A stretch of 64,000 nt of DNA from Streptomyces mangrovisoli (GCF_000974985.2 NZ_LAVA02000011.1:1-64000); one strand, 5' to 3'; shown: positions 1 through 9,745, counted from the stretch's first letter. Notes: a model not told the origin generated them from the sequence alone. Translations and numbers: made by a program.

Positions 1-56
1 GCCCCGGTTCCGGCCCGCCGGCACGCCTCGCCGCTCCCCCGCCGCTGCGCCCGCCC

Positions 57-1862
57 GTGCCCCTCGACCCCGCCGCCGCGGCCGCCGCGCCGGTCCTCGT
101 CCACGGCATCGTCGTCGATCCCGGTGACGGCTCCGCCGCCCAGGACGCGGCCGACCTGCTGCCGGACGGGGTGCTGTGCCTGGACCGGACCGGACGGGTC
201 GTCTACGTCAATCCGGCCGCCGCCGCCCTGCTGGGCTTCCCCCGCGCCGAACTGGTCGGGCGCCCGCTGTGGGACCGTATGCCCTGGTGGAACCGGTCAC
301 CGGCCGACGACCACCTGCGGTCCGCCCTGCTGTCGCCGGACCCGGTGCACTTCCAGGTCAGACGGCCGCCGGCGTCGAGCGGCGCGCTCCGCCCGCCGGC
401 CGACGAGGGCGACTGGTTCGCCCTGTCGGCGTACCCCGGCCCCGACGTCCTGACCTGCACCATCGCCCCCGCCCGGCGGATGCGGACCCCCACGCCCGGC
501 GGCTACGCGGCCACCGGACGCGACCTCGCCGACACCGAGGACGACGGCGACCCGCTGCCCGCCTTCGGGGTCACCGCGACGGACCCCGTCTACCGGCCCA
601 TCGCCCTGGCCATCGCGCTCACCGACGCCGTGACCGCCCGGCAGGTCTCCGCGGTCGTCATGCGGGAGCTGCTGCCCGCGTTCGGCGGCCGCCGGCTGGC
701 GATCTACCTGCTCCAGGAGCGGCATCTCTACCTGGCCTGGGAGACGGGTTTCCCGCAGGGCTTCCTCTCCCCCTTCGACGGCGTGACCCTGGAGGCGCAC
801 CTGCCCGGCGTGGAGACCCTGACCAGCGGCCGCCCGCTGTTCTTCGAGACGATGCAGCAGCTGGCCACCGCCTACCCCGGCATCGCGATGGACGCCGACG
901 TGGGCGCCCGCGCGTTCCTGCCGCTGATCGCCTCCGGGCGGCCGGTCGGCTCGTGCATCCTCGGCTTCGACCGCCCGCGCAGCTTCGGGCCCGAGGAGCG
1001 TTCGGTGCTGACCGCGCTCGCCGGGCTGATCGCGCACGCCATGGAGAAGGCGCAGCGTTACGACAGCGAGGCCGCCCTCGCCCGCGGCCTCCAGCAGGCC
1101 CTGCTGCCCCGGCGGCTGACCGCCCACCCGCAGGTGGACACCGCGGGGCGCTATCTGCCGGGCACCCAGGGCATGGACGTCGGCGGCGACTGGTACGACG
1201 TGGTGGAGGCCGGGGACGGCCTGGCCCTGGTCATCGGCGACGTGCAGGGCCACGGGGTGCAGGCCGCGGCCACCATGGGCCAGCTGCGCAGTGCGGTGCG
1301 CGCGTTCGCGCTCGGCGACCGGCCGCCGGACGAGGTCCTCAGCGGCACCAACCACCTGCTCATCGACCTCGACCCCGGCCAGTTCGCCAGCTGCTGCTAC
1401 GTGCGCCTGGACCCGGCTACCGGGCTCGCCCGGTTCGCCCGGGCCGGGCACCTGCCGCCGCTGCTGCGGCCCCCGGACGGTCGCACCCGGGCGCTCGACC
1501 TGCCGGGCGGCGTCGTCCTCGGGGTGGACCCGCAGGCCCGGTACCCGGTGACGGAACTGACCCTGGAGTACGACGCCGTGCTCGCCCTCTACACCGACGG
1601 GCTGGTGGAGAAGCCGGGCGCGGACATCGACGACGGGATCACCGCGCTGCGGGTCGGCCTCGCCCGCGCCGGGTCCCTGCCGGGCCGGCGCGGCGGCCGT
1701 TCCCTGGTCGGCATCGCCGACCGGCTGACGGCGGCGGCGCGGCACGCCCCCGACCGCCCCGACGACGTGGCCCTGCTGCTCGCGGCCCGCCGCGAGTCGC
1801 CCCGTCGCGAGCCGCCCCGCCGGGAGACGTCCCACCGGGAGGCGCCCCGCCCCGACCACTGA
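57..1862 (+). CDS. PP2C/SpoIIE-type serine phosphatase with PAS and GAF sensor domains (5' end may lie outside window)
   Basis: Predicted cytoplasmic serine phosphatase of the RsbU/SpoIIE class, which dephosphorylate anti-anti-sigma factors. A PAS domain lies at about residues 28-105, a GAF domain at about 185-330 and the SpoIIE/PP2C domain at about 345-580. Metal-binding motifs are visible: GGDWYD near residue 375, GDVQGHG near 395, LYTDGLVE near 511 and PDDVALLL near 570. No HATPase domain follows. The tail is a degenerate R-R-E-x-P repeat. The GTG at 57 has no evident ribosome binding site, and the frame is open to the window edge, so the true start may be upstream. The next gene, 94 bp downstream on the same strand, is a second phosphatase of this class, suggesting a shared sigma-factor signalling role. 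That role is inferred from the family. Confidence 0.85.
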   Translation: MPLDPAAAAAAPVLVHGIVVDPGDGSAAQDAADLLPDGVLCLDRTGRVVYVNPAAAALLGFPRAELVGRPLWDRMPWWNRSPADDHLRSALLSPDPVHFQVRRPPASSGALRPPADEGDWFALSAYPGPDVLTCTIAPARRMRTPTPGGYAATGRDLADTEDDGDPLPAFGVTATDPVYRPIALAIALTDAVTARQVSAVVMRELLPAFGGRRLAIYLLQERHLYLAWETGFPQGFLSPFDGVTLEAHLPGVETLTSGRPLFFETMQQLATAYPGIAMDADVGARAFLPLIASGRPVGSCILGFDRPRSFGPEERSVLTALAGLIAHAMEKAQRYDSEAALARGLQQALLPRRLTAHPQVDTAGRYLPGTQGMDVGGDWYDVVEAGDGLALVIGDVQGHGVQAAATMGQLRSAVRAFALGDRPPDEVLSGTNHLLIDLDPGQFASCCYVRLDPATGLARFARAGHLPPLLRPPDGRTRALDLPGGVVLGVDPQARYPVTELTLEYDAVLALYTDGLVEKPGADIDDGITALRVGLARAGSLPGRRGGRSLVGIADRLTAAARHAPDRPDDVALLLAARRESPRREPPRRETSHREAPRPDH

Positions 1863-1956
1863 ACCGCCCCGCCCGCGGCGCTGAAACCTATGGCACGGTT
1901 TGTCACCTTGGGTGACGCCTCTCGCCTCCTGAGGCGCGGCAGTGTAGACATGGCAC

Positions 1957-4671
1957 ATGGTCCGACTCTTGGGCCGGCCCGGGACCCGGCCGCCCCGCCC
2001 GCCCACGGCCACGCGCGCCCGGAGCGGAACCGGCCGGCGGGGGACCGCCGGAGCGCGCAGACCGCTCGGCGGGCTCAGCCTCGCGGGGCAGGTGTTCGTC
2101 CTCCAAGTGGTGATCGTGCTGCTGCTCGTGGTCTCGGCCGTGGTGGCGCAGTTCCTCCAGGCACGGCACGACACCAACCAGGAGGCCCGCAACCGCTCGA
2201 TGGCGGTGGCCCAGACGTTCGCCAACTCGCCGGGCATCGTGGCGGCGCTGCGCAGTCCCGATCCCACGGCGATCCTCCAGCCGAGCGCCGAGGCGGCCCG
2301 CAAGAAGGCCAAGGTCGACTTCATCGTCGTACTGAACACCGACGGCATCCGCTACACCCATCCCAAGCCGGACCGGATCGGCAAGAAGTTCGTCGGCACC
2401 ATCGGCCCGGCGCTGCGCGGGGGCACGGTCACCGAGGAGGTCAACGGGACCATCGGGCGGCTGGTGCAGGTCGTCGTGCCGGTCGAGGACAGCCACGGCA
2501 AGGTGGTGGGGCTGGTGTCGTCCGGCATCACCACCGCGCACGTGGGCACCACCCTGGGCCACCAGCTGCCGCTGCTGCTGGGATCCGCGGCGGCGGCGCT
2601 GGTGCTGGCGACCGCGGGCACCGCGCTGGTCAGCAGGCGGCTGCTGCGCCAGACCCACGGGCTCGGCCCGGACGAGATGACCCGGATGTACGAGCACCAC
2701 GACGCGGTGCTGCACGCGGTCCGCGAGGGCGTCCTGATCGTCAGCGACGAGGGGCAGCTGCTGCTCGCCAACGACGAGGCGCAGCGCCTGCTCGACCTGC
2801 CCGGACAGGCCGAGGGGCGCAGCGTGCTCGACCTCGGTCTGGACACGGACACCGCCGCGCTGCTGTCGTCGGGCCGGATCGCGACGGACGAGGTGCATCT
2901 GGTCAAGGACCGGCTGCTGGCGGTCAACCAGCGGCCCACCGACCTGCGCGGCGGTCCGCCCGGCAGCGTCACCACGCTGCGCGACTCCACCGAGCTGCGG
3001 GCGCTGTCCGGACGGGCGGACGTCGCCCGCGAACGGCTGAACATGCTGTACGACGCGGGCGTCGGCATCGGCACCAGCCTCGACGTCACGCGCACGGCCG
3101 AGGAGCTCGCGGAGCTGGCCGTGCCGCGCTTCGCCGACTTCACCACGGTCGATCTCTACGACGCCGTACTGAACGGGGACGAGCCGCAGAGCGGCACCGA
3201 GCTGCGGCGCACCGCGGTCCGCGGCATCCGCGACGACGCGCCGCTGTATCCGCTGGGCAAGCGGATCGACTTCGTCGCGAGCTCGCCGCAGGCCCACTCC
3301 CTGGTCACCGGCGAGGCCGTACGGGTGCCGAGCCTGGCGGACGCGCCCGGCTGGCTCGCCCAGGCCCCCGGCCGCACCGAACGCGTCGTCGAGTACGGCA
3401 TCCACTCGCTGATCACGGTGCCGCTGCGGGCCGGGAACCTGGTCCTCGGCGTGGTCAACTTCTGGCGCAGCGGGAAACCGGAGCCCTTCGACCCGGAGGA
3501 GCTGGTGCTCGCGGAGGAGCTCGTCGCGCGGGCGGCCGTCTCCATCGACAACGCCCGCCGCTACACGCGCGAGCACACCATGGCCGTCACCCTCCAGCGC
3601 AGTCTGCTGCCGCGCCGGCTGCCGGAGCAGAGCGCCCTGGAGCTCGCCTACCGCTATCTGCCCGCGCAGGCCGGGGTGGGCGGCGACTGGTTCGACGTGC
3701 TGCCCCTGTCCGGTGCGCGGGTCGCGATGGTGGTGGGGGACGTCGTGGGGCACGGGCTGCACGCGGCCGCGACCATGGGGCGGCTGCGCACCGCCGTGCA
3801 CAACTTCGCCGCGCTGGACCTGCCGCCCGACGAACTGCTCGGTCTCCTCGACGAGATGGTCGGCCGCATCGACCAGGACGAGACGCCGGCCGACGGCGCG
3901 GCGGTCATCGGCGCCACCTGCCTCTACGCCGTCTACGACCCGGTCTCCGGGCGCTGCCAGGTGGCCCGCGCCGGCCATCCGCCGCCGGCCCTGGTGCACC
4001 CGGACGGCAGCGTGGAGTTCCCCGACGTGCCCGCGGGTCCCCCGCTGGGGCTGGGCGGGCTGCCGTACGAGACGGCGGTGCTGGAGCCCGCCGAGGGCAG
4101 CCGGCTCGTGCTGTACACGGACGGGCTGGTCGAGGACCGGGAGCGGGACATCGACGTGGGTCTCGAACTGCTGCGGGCCGCGCTGGAGCGGGCGGGCGGC
4201 TCGCCGGAGGAGACCTGCCGGGCGGTCCTCGACTCCCGGCTCACGGCACGGCCGAGCGACGACATCGCCCTGCTGGTGGCCCGGACCCGGAAGCTGGAGC
4301 CGGACCGGGTGGCCGAGTGGCAGGTGCACCCCGACCCGGCGGAGGTGGGCCGGGTGCGGGCCGTGGTGACCGAGCGGCTGACCGCGTGGGGCCTGGAGGA
4401 GCTGGCGTTCACCACCGAGCTGGTCCTCAGCGAGCTGGTCACCAACGCCATCCGCTACGGCCGCGTCCCGATCTCGGTACGGCTGATCCGCGACCGCTCG
4501 CTGATCTGCGAGGTCTCCGACGGCTCCACCACCTCGCCGCATCTGCGGTACGCGGCGATCATGGACGAGGGCGGCCGCGGCCTCTTCCTGGTCGCACAGC
4601 TCGCCGACCGCTGGGGCACCCGCTACACCCCGGACGGCAAGGTCATCTGGGCGGAACAGCCACTGCCCTGA
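1957..4671 (+). CDS. Membrane-bound multisensor SpoIIE phosphatase fused to an anti-sigma-factor-type kinase
   Basis: A 904-residue integral membrane signalling protein. A first membrane helix (about residues 48-70) and a second (about 203-225) flank an extracellular sCache-like sensor. A PAS domain (240-350), a GAF domain (355-530), a SpoIIE/PP2C phosphatase (555-770; GGDWFD near 575, GDVVGHG near 594) and a C-terminal RsbW-like HATPase (790-904; ELVTNAIRYG near 825 and the GRGLFLV lid near 873) follow. Carrying both phosphatase and kinase lets one protein push an anti-anti-sigma factor either way; the architecture resembles OsaC-type regulators of Streptomyces, and the target is unknown. 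A -10-like TAGACA at 1945-1950 ends 6 nt before the ATG and no Shine-Dalgarno is seen, so the mRNA may be leaderless. Confidence 0.88.
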   Translation: MVRLLGRPGTRPPRPPTATRARSGTGRRGTAGARRPLGGLSLAGQVFVLQVVIVLLLVVSAVVAQFLQARHDTNQEARNRSMAVAQTFANSPGIVAALRSPDPTAILQPSAEAARKKAKVDFIVVLNTDGIRYTHPKPDRIGKKFVGTIGPALRGGTVTEEVNGTIGRLVQVVVPVEDSHGKVVGLVSSGITTAHVGTTLGHQLPLLLGSAAAALVLATAGTALVSRRLLRQTHGLGPDEMTRMYEHHDAVLHAVREGVLIVSDEGQLLLANDEAQRLLDLPGQAEGRSVLDLGLDTDTAALLSSGRIATDEVHLVKDRLLAVNQRPTDLRGGPPGSVTTLRDSTELRALSGRADVARERLNMLYDAGVGIGTSLDVTRTAEELAELAVPRFADFTTVDLYDAVLNGDEPQSGTELRRTAVRGIRDDAPLYPLGKRIDFVASSPQAHSLVTGEAVRVPSLADAPGWLAQAPGRTERVVEYGIHSLITVPLRAGNLVLGVVNFWRSGKPEPFDPEELVLAEELVARAAVSIDNARRYTREHTMAVTLQRSLLPRRLPEQSALELAYRYLPAQAGVGGDWFDVLPLSGARVAMVVGDVVGHGLHAAATMGRLRTAVHNFAALDLPPDELLGLLDEMVGRIDQDETPADGAAVIGATCLYAVYDPVSGRCQVARAGHPPPALVHPDGSVEFPDVPAGPPLGLGGLPYETAVLEPAEGSRLVLYTDGLVEDRERDIDVGLELLRAALERAGGSPEETCRAVLDSRLTARPSDDIALLVARTRKLEPDRVAEWQVHPDPAEVGRVRAVVTERLTAWGLEELAFTTELVLSELVTNAIRYGRVPISVRLIRDRSLICEVSDGSTTSPHLRYAAIMDEGGRGLFLVAQLADRWGTRYTPDGKVIWAEQPLP

Positions 4672-4727
4672 GCGAGGGCCGCGGGGCGGGCGGCCGAAGC
4701 GCGGGCAGGTGCGGACGGCCGGTCCGC

Positions 4728-6035
4728 CTACTCCTCCACCTGGCCCGCGCACGCCGAGCGGACTTCCTCCAGCAGGTGGGGGTAGTGCTCGCCGTAGGCG
4801 CCCACCGCGTGCCACACCGCGTCCAGCGCCGCCCTGAGCGGATCCGGGTCGGCCGCGGCCAGCACGGCGCGGACTGCGCAGTGCGGCTGTGAGATCCGGC
4901 GCGGGCCGCGCGCGGTGCCGTCGGCGTGCACCACTGCCGTGTCGTAGGCGACGTCGGCGGGCGCGGTCGGCACGAGCGCACCGAGCGCCCGGCCCAGTCC
5001 CGGCCGCCTCGGCCCTGCGTCGACCGGCCCCGCGGCCGGCACCCACGTCCACCCGGTCGCCGCCGGAGGTGCCGGAGGACGATACGGCGGCCGCTCGGGG
5101 GGTACCGCTTCGAGCACCGACACCCGCGGCACCCGTGGATCGGAATTCAGGGTCTCCCACAGCCGGGTCGTGTCGTCGAACGGCGGCGGCAGGGGACGCC
5201 TCCGCGTCAACGCGGCAAGCGCCCCGACGACCCACGGGACGCCGATCAGGCCCGCCGTCCCACAGGCCAGCCGGGCAGCCAGCACGGCCACCGCACGCCG
5301 GACCTCGCCACCCGCTTCGCCGAGGGCGTGCACCAGATCGCTGTCGAAGCGCGTCAGCTCCCGGGCATGGCCGCCGACGCCCCGCAGCCGCGCACTCGGG
5401 AGCCGACCGCCCCACTCCCACCGCTCGCGATGCGACCGCCGCTCCTCGACGGCCCGTTCCGTGGCCTGACGGGCCCGGCGTTCCACCTCGGCACGCTGCT
5501 CCGGTGGGGGCAGCGGCGCACGTCCGCGCGCGTAGCGGTGCCAGGCGGCGGCAGTCTGCGAGGTCTGGCGCACCACCCGGTCCGCGGAAGGAGGCGCGGG
5601 CCAGAACTGCAGCAGGTAGCTGTCCGCCTGCGGCTCCCCGGACCCTCTGGTGTCCAGCTTTCGTCCCTCGTCCATCCCCCGCGCGCAGTACCGCACCCGG
5701 TAGTGGGTCCGCGCGAGACCCAGATCCCGTACGGCCTCACCCCTCCACTCCACCAGACTCGTGCGCTCCGACACCGGGCGGAAGGACACCTCCACCACGT
5801 CCTCCCAGGCAGGATCGAGCGCAGGGGGCTCCTCATGGACCTCCGCCACGAAGCCGACGCCGCCCGTGTGCAGTCCGGTCACCAGCCAGAGCACACCCGG
5901 CACCGCCGCCCCGCACAACCCCCCGCTCTGTCCCGCGAAAACCTCGGAGAGATCCGGAACCCCACCGCTCGCGTCGCTCTGCACGTAGATCTGACGGTAG
6001 TGAACGTGCACCTCACCTGCGACCGGCCTGCGCAC
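4728..6035 (-). CDS. Two-part protein of unknown function
   Basis: About 435 residues. The N-terminal part (about 5-165) contains the phrases LCGAAVPG, LWLVTGLHTG, VEVSFRP and YLLQFWPAPP. I recognise these as a recurrent actinobacterial domain of unknown function. The middle is charged and Arg/Glu-rich, and a hydrophobic stretch (ARLACGTAGLIGVPWVVGAL) near residue 260 may be a membrane or buried helix. The C-terminal 100 residues include a VRAVLAAADPDPLRAALDAV stretch and a YGEHYPHLL motif. I prefer the GTG at 6035 because an AAGGGGGG ribosome site lies about 8 nt upstream; an ATG at 6116 in the same frame lacks one. It converges on the phosphatase gene ending at 4671 and lies upstream of nothing obviously related. 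No function is assigned. Confidence 0.7.
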   Translation of the reverse strand: MRRPVAGEVHVHYRQIYVQSDASGGVPDLSEVFAGQSGGLCGAAVPGVLWLVTGLHTGGVGFVAEVHEEPPALDPAWEDVVEVSFRPVSERTSLVEWRGEAVRDLGLARTHYRVRYCARGMDEGRKLDTRGSGEPQADSYLLQFWPAPPSADRVVRQTSQTAAAWHRYARGRAPLPPPEQRAEVERRARQATERAVEERRSHRERWEWGGRLPSARLRGVGGHARELTRFDSDLVHALGEAGGEVRRAVAVLAARLACGTAGLIGVPWVVGALAALTRRRPLPPPFDDTTRLWETLNSDPRVPRVSVLEAVPPERPPYRPPAPPAATGWTWVPAAGPVDAGPRRPGLGRALGALVPTAPADVAYDTAVVHADGTARGPRRISQPHCAVRAVLAAADPDPLRAALDAVWHAVGAYGEHYPHLLEEVRSACAGQVEE

Positions 6036-6138
6036 GGCACCCACCCCCCTTGTAGCCGACGGCCTCGCAAGACCCTCGCTCGGACGGGCCGTCACCTGCC
6101 CCGCATCATGCCGCACGCCACTGACAACCGGTCCGTGA

Positions 6139-7977
6139 CTAGCCGAGCGCGCGGTCGAGGTTGAAGGCCGCGCTGATCAGTGACAGGTGCGTGAACGCCT
6201 GCGGGAAGTTGCCCTGCTGCTCGCCGGTGCGGCCGATCTCCTCGGCGAACAGGCCGAGATGGTTGGCGTAGGTGAGCATCTTCTCGAAGGCCAGGCGGGC
6301 TTCGTCGACGCGTCCGGCGCGGGCCAGGGCCTCGACGTACCAGAACGAGCAGATCGAGAACGTGCCCTCGTCGCCGGCCAGGCCGTCCGGGCTGGCGAGC
6401 GGGTCGTAGCGGTAGACGAGCGAGTCGGAGACGAGTTCCTCGCCGAGCGCGTCCAGCGTCGAGAGCCACTTCGGGTCGGTGGGCGCGATGAACTTCGCGA
6501 GCGGCATCATCAGCACCGACGCGTCCAGCACGTCGCCGCCCTCGTACTGGACGAAGGCCTGACGCCGCTCCGACCAGCCGCGGTCCATGATCCGCCGGTA
6601 GATGGCGTCCCGGCACTGGCGCCAGTGCCGGTGGTCGGCGGGCAGCCCGCGCCGGTTGGCGAGCCGGATCGCCCGCTCGATCGCCACCCAGCACATCAGC
6701 CGCGAGTAGAGGAAGGGCTTGCGCTCGCCGCGGGTCTCCCAGACGCCCTCGTCGGGCTGGTCCCAGTGCGCGCACACCCAGTTCACCAGGCGGCACACCT
6801 TGTCCCACTGCTCGCTGGAGATCGGCTTGGCCCACTTGTCGTAGAGATAGACGGAGTCGATCAGGGCGCCGTAGATGTCGAGCTGGAGCTGTCCGGCGGC
6901 GGCGTTGCCGATCCGGACCGGCGCGGAGCCGTGGTAGCCCTCGAAGTGGGTCAGTTCGACCTCCGCCAGGTCGCTGCGCCCGTCGATGCCGTACATGATC
7001 TGCACGGGCCCGGACTCCGCGCTGTCGTCGTTCGGGGTGATGTGCGTGGTCAGGAAGTTCCCGAACGCCTCGGCCTCGCTGGTGAAGCCGAGCCGCAGCA
7101 GCGCGTAGGCGCAGAACGCGGCGTCCCGCATCCAGACGTAGCGGTAGTCCCAGTTGCGTTCGCCGCCGAGCTGCTCGGGCAGGCTGGTGGTCGCGGCGGC
7201 GACGATCGCGCCGGTCGGGGCGTAGGTGAGCAGCTTCAGGGTGAGGGCGGAGCGGTGCACCATCTCCCGCCAGCGGCCGCGGTAGCGGGACTGGCTCAGC
7301 CACTTGCGCCAGTAGGCGACGGTGGCGGCGAACTCGCGCTCCGCCTCCGCGCTCTGGCAGCCGCGCGGGGCGACGTCCTCGCCGAGCTGGTCGAGCGCGA
7401 ACACCGCCGACTCGCCCTCGCTCAGCTTGAAGTCGGCGGACACGTCGTCGCCGTCGCGTTCCAGCGCCACCGTGGAACTCAGCGCGAGGGCGAAGCCCGC
7501 GCACTCGAAGACGGCGGAGCCGGTGAACAGGCGCATGCTGTGCGGGGCGATGCCGTAGTGGAAGCGGGGCGCGACATGGACCCGGAAGGGCACGGTGCCG
7601 CGCGCGCACAGCACCCGGCGGATCAGCCGGTGCCGCTCGGCCTCGTGCGAGTCGCCGGTCACCGGCATGAAGTCCTGCACCTCGCCGACGCCGTCCTCGG
7701 TGTAGAAGCGGGTGATCAGGACGTTGGTGTCGGGGAAGTAGAACTGCTTCGAGCGGGACGGCACGGTCGCGGTGAGTTCGAAGGACCCGCCGCGGTCGGC
7801 GTCCAGGATCGACGCGAAGACGCTCGGGGAGTCGAAGGACGGGCAGCAGTACCAGTCGATGGTGCCGTTCGTGCCCACCAGGGCCACGCTGCGCAGGTCG
7901 CCGATGAGACCGTGGTCGGCGATGGGCAGGTAGCGGGAGACGTCCGGGTCGTCCTGGAATCTCGGTGTCACGGCCAT
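6139..7977 (-). CDS. Glycoside hydrolase family 15 protein (glucoamylase/trehalase-like)
   Basis: A 612-residue cytoplasmic enzyme of the GH15 (alpha/alpha)6-barrel family, which hydrolyse alpha-1,4- or alpha,alpha-1,1-glucosides with inversion. An N-terminal beta-sandwich part begins with the typical PIADHGLIGD and GTIDWYC motifs. NWDYRYVWMRDA lies near residue 274, the general-acid motif QPDEGVWE near 410 and the general-base motif LFAEEIG near 579. The length matches actinobacterial GH15 trehalases and glucoamylases; substrate cannot be decided from sequence. The ATG at 7977 is chosen because GGAGG lies 8 nt upstream; the frame is open further up but that part does not resemble the family. 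No signal peptide is visible, suggesting action on internal trehalose or maltodextrin. Confidence 0.88.
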   Translation of the reverse strand: MAVTPRFQDDPDVSRYLPIADHGLIGDLRSVALVGTNGTIDWYCCPSFDSPSVFASILDADRGGSFELTATVPSRSKQFYFPDTNVLITRFYTEDGVGEVQDFMPVTGDSHEAERHRLIRRVLCARGTVPFRVHVAPRFHYGIAPHSMRLFTGSAVFECAGFALALSSTVALERDGDDVSADFKLSEGESAVFALDQLGEDVAPRGCQSAEAEREFAATVAYWRKWLSQSRYRGRWREMVHRSALTLKLLTYAPTGAIVAAATTSLPEQLGGERNWDYRYVWMRDAAFCAYALLRLGFTSEAEAFGNFLTTHITPNDDSAESGPVQIMYGIDGRSDLAEVELTHFEGYHGSAPVRIGNAAAGQLQLDIYGALIDSVYLYDKWAKPISSEQWDKVCRLVNWVCAHWDQPDEGVWETRGERKPFLYSRLMCWVAIERAIRLANRRGLPADHRHWRQCRDAIYRRIMDRGWSERRQAFVQYEGGDVLDASVLMMPLAKFIAPTDPKWLSTLDALGEELVSDSLVYRYDPLASPDGLAGDEGTFSICSFWYVEALARAGRVDEARLAFEKMLTYANHLGLFAEEIGRTGEQQGNFPQAFTHLSLISAAFNLDRALG

Positions 7978-8201
7978 GGCCGGTACCTCCGTCGCCGTCG
8001 GCTCGCTGCGCCGAGGGGTTCGTACCAGCTTAGGAGCGAGCGGGCGGCCCGGCATGGCAGAGCCGCTCGGGCGGTCTCCGGGGCTCCCCGGGATGCAGGG
8101 CGCGGCGGAGCGGTGAATCGTGTGAGGGAGCACCGGTCTCGCGGCGCGGCACCGGTTCGGCATCCGGACCCGAGGACATCCGGACCCGAGGAGGAGACAT
8201 C

Positions 8202-8405
8202 ATGACGACGTCAGAACCCGAAGCATCCCGGTCGGCGGGCGGCCCGACCCCCGACTCGCTGCTCCATGCCCGCACCGGCACCGAGGTGGCACCCGAGGAC
8301 CTGGTGATGGCCACCGGCCGGGACGTCACGCCCAAGACCCTCGAGTGGGCCCGGCGCAAGCTGGCGGCGGAGGGGCCGGCCGCCATGGACAAGCTGCTGC
8401 CGTAG
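8202..8405 (+). CDS. Small conserved hypothetical protein, 67 aa
   Basis: A short acidic/polar protein with a strong ribosome binding site (GAGGAGGAG about 5 nt before the ATG). The C-terminal half, TPKTLEWARRKLAAEG followed by AAMDKLLP, is predicted amphipathic helix. Similar short proteins are familiar from Streptomyces genomes but I know of no function. It reads away from the divergent GH15 gene (224 bp between starts). A 15-bp perfect hairpin lies 29 bp after its stop, consistent with its own short transcript. Confidence 0.65.
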   Translation: MTTSEPEASRSAGGPTPDSLLHARTGTEVAPEDLVMATGRDVTPKTLEWARRKLAAEGPAAMDKLLP

Positions 8406-8433
8406 CGCCTGCGGCCGCCACGGCACCCTGGTG

Positions 8434-8468
8434 CCGGTCGCCCCGCCGGGAGTCGGCGGGGCGACCGG
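8434..8468. terminator. Perfect 15-bp hairpin between convergent genes
   Basis: Left arm CCGGTCGCCCCGCCG at 8434-8448, loop GGAGT, and an exactly complementary right arm at 8454-8468. It sits between the 67-aa gene ending at 8405 and the convergent oxidoreductase gene whose stop is at 8561, so it probably acts as a bidirectional terminator. No U-tract follows, as is usual in Streptomyces. Confidence 0.7.
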
Positions 8469-8515
8469 TCGTTGGCGTGCGGGGGCGCGGGCGTGCGGGG
8501 GCAGGGGGCGCGGCC

Positions 8516-8558
8516 CTGTGCGGGCGCGGCGCTGTGCGGGCGCGGCGCTGTGCGGGCG
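8516..8558. repeat. 16-bp tandem repeat, 2.7 copies
   Basis: Unit CTGTGCGGGCGCGGCG at 8516-8531 and 8532-8547, then an 11-bp partial copy at 8548-8558 that ends just before the stop codon of the oxidoreductase gene. The preceding 50 bp are degenerate versions (GTGCGGGGGCGCGGGC). It looks like slippage-generated low-complexity DNA in an intergenic gap. Confidence 0.75.
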
Positions 8559-8560
8559 TG

Positions 8561-9697
8561 TCAGGTCGCTTCGCCGGGCGAGCCCGCCACGCACTCGACC
8601 GGTACCCGCTGCACCAGGTTGTTCGCGAAGCCGCCGCGGTTCCAGGGCTGGTCGAGCGGCTGGCTGTGTCCCTCGGCGTCGGTGGCGCGGGCGACGAGCA
8701 CGTACGACCCCGGCGCGGCCGTCCACGTGTGGCGCCAGCCGCGCCACGCCCAGCGGTGCCCGTCCGCCGCGTCGAGCCGGGCCGTCCGCCAGCTCTGCCC
8801 GCCGTCGGTGCTGACCTCCACCGCGGTCACCGGCGCCCGCCCCGACCAGGCCCGCCCGTGCACCGTGACCGGACCCGGCCGCACCACCCGCCGCCGGGAC
8901 ATGAAGTCCGGGAAGCCGGGCGGCACCAGCAGGGCGCGCGGCGCGATCCGGGTGACCGGCTCCCCCGGGTCCTCCGCGCGCTCGCGGAGCCGGTACGCCA
9001 CGGTGTGCTGGAACCCGGTGAACGGCTCGGCGCTCACGGTGACGTCCCGCAGCCACTTCACGTGCGCCATGCCGTACCAGCCGGGCACCACCAGGCGCAG
9101 CGGCCGGCCGTGCTGGGGCGGCAGGGGCGCGCCGTTCATCGTGTGGGCGACGAGCACCTCGGGTTCCCCGCCGAGCGCGACGGAGACCGGGAGCGCCCGC
9201 TGGTAGTCCTGCTCGACGCCGCGCTCCACACCGTGGTCGGCGCCGGTGAACACGACGTCGACGGCGTCCGGGGCCGGGCCCGCCTCGGCGAGCAGCAGCC
9301 GCAGGGGCACGCCGGTCCACTCCGCGGTGCCGACCGCCTCCACGAGCCAGGGCTGGCTCACCGGGCGAGGGGTGAGCAGGGCCCGGCCGTTGCCCGCGCA
9401 CTCCATGGTCACCCGGGCGGTGACCTGGGGGAAGGTGCGCAGGGCGGCCACGTCCAGGTCGAGCGTACGGCGCACCCTGCCCCCGATGGACAGCCGCCAG
9501 GAGCGGTCGTCGGCGACGTAGGGGATGTCGTAGTGGGTGAGGACGTAGTGCAGGCCCGGCGGTGTGATGTCGTAGCGCAGGGCTTCCAGGGGCAGGCCGT
9601 GGTTGCGGGTGGCCAGCGCCAGTTCGTCGGCGCCGATCCCCTCGCCGGGTCCGGCCAGCCGGGCGGGTGTGCTCACGGTGTCGAGTCGACGGCCCAT
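8561..9697 (-). CDS. Sulfite-oxidase-family molybdopterin-dependent oxidoreductase
   Basis: A 378-residue protein with an oxidoreductase molybdopterin-binding domain (about residues 60-255) and a C-terminal Mo-co dimerisation domain (about 265-375). The cofactor-ligating cysteine is in the conserved context VTMECAGNGR. ADHGVERGVEQDYQRALP and APLPPQHGRPLRLVVPGWYG are also typical. No signal peptide is seen. Heme and other redox domains are absent, as in many bacterial sulfite-oxidase-like enzymes. I choose the ATG at 9697: a -10-like GACAAT (minus strand, 9704-9709) ends 6 nt upstream, suggesting a leaderless transcript. Substrate unknown; sulfite is only the family prototype. It is divergent from sthA. 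Confidence 0.85.
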   Translation of the reverse strand: MGRRLDTVSTPARLAGPGEGIGADELALATRNHGLPLEALRYDITPPGLHYVLTHYDIPYVADDRSWRLSIGGRVRRTLDLDVAALRTFPQVTARVTMECAGNGRALLTPRPVSQPWLVEAVGTAEWTGVPLRLLLAEAGPAPDAVDVVFTGADHGVERGVEQDYQRALPVSVALGGEPEVLVAHTMNGAPLPPQHGRPLRLVVPGWYGMAHVKWLRDVTVSAEPFTGFQHTVAYRLRERAEDPGEPVTRIAPRALLVPPGFPDFMSRRRVVRPGPVTVHGRAWSGRAPVTAVEVSTDGGQSWRTARLDAADGHRWAWRGWRHTWTAAPGSYVLVARATDAEGHSQPLDQPWNRGGFANNLVQRVPVECVAGSPGEAT

Positions 9698-9745
9698 GAC
9701 GGCATTGTCCCTCGGCGGGGAGCCGCGCACCGTGCGAGCACGCGG

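Noticed and set aside
1903..5421. Very long open frame on the minus strand (over 1100 codons) opposite the SpoIIE gene
   Set aside because: Such frames are common in GC-rich DNA. The codon pattern, low-complexity Arg/Gly/Pro composition and overlap with a clear SpoIIE gene show it is a shadow.
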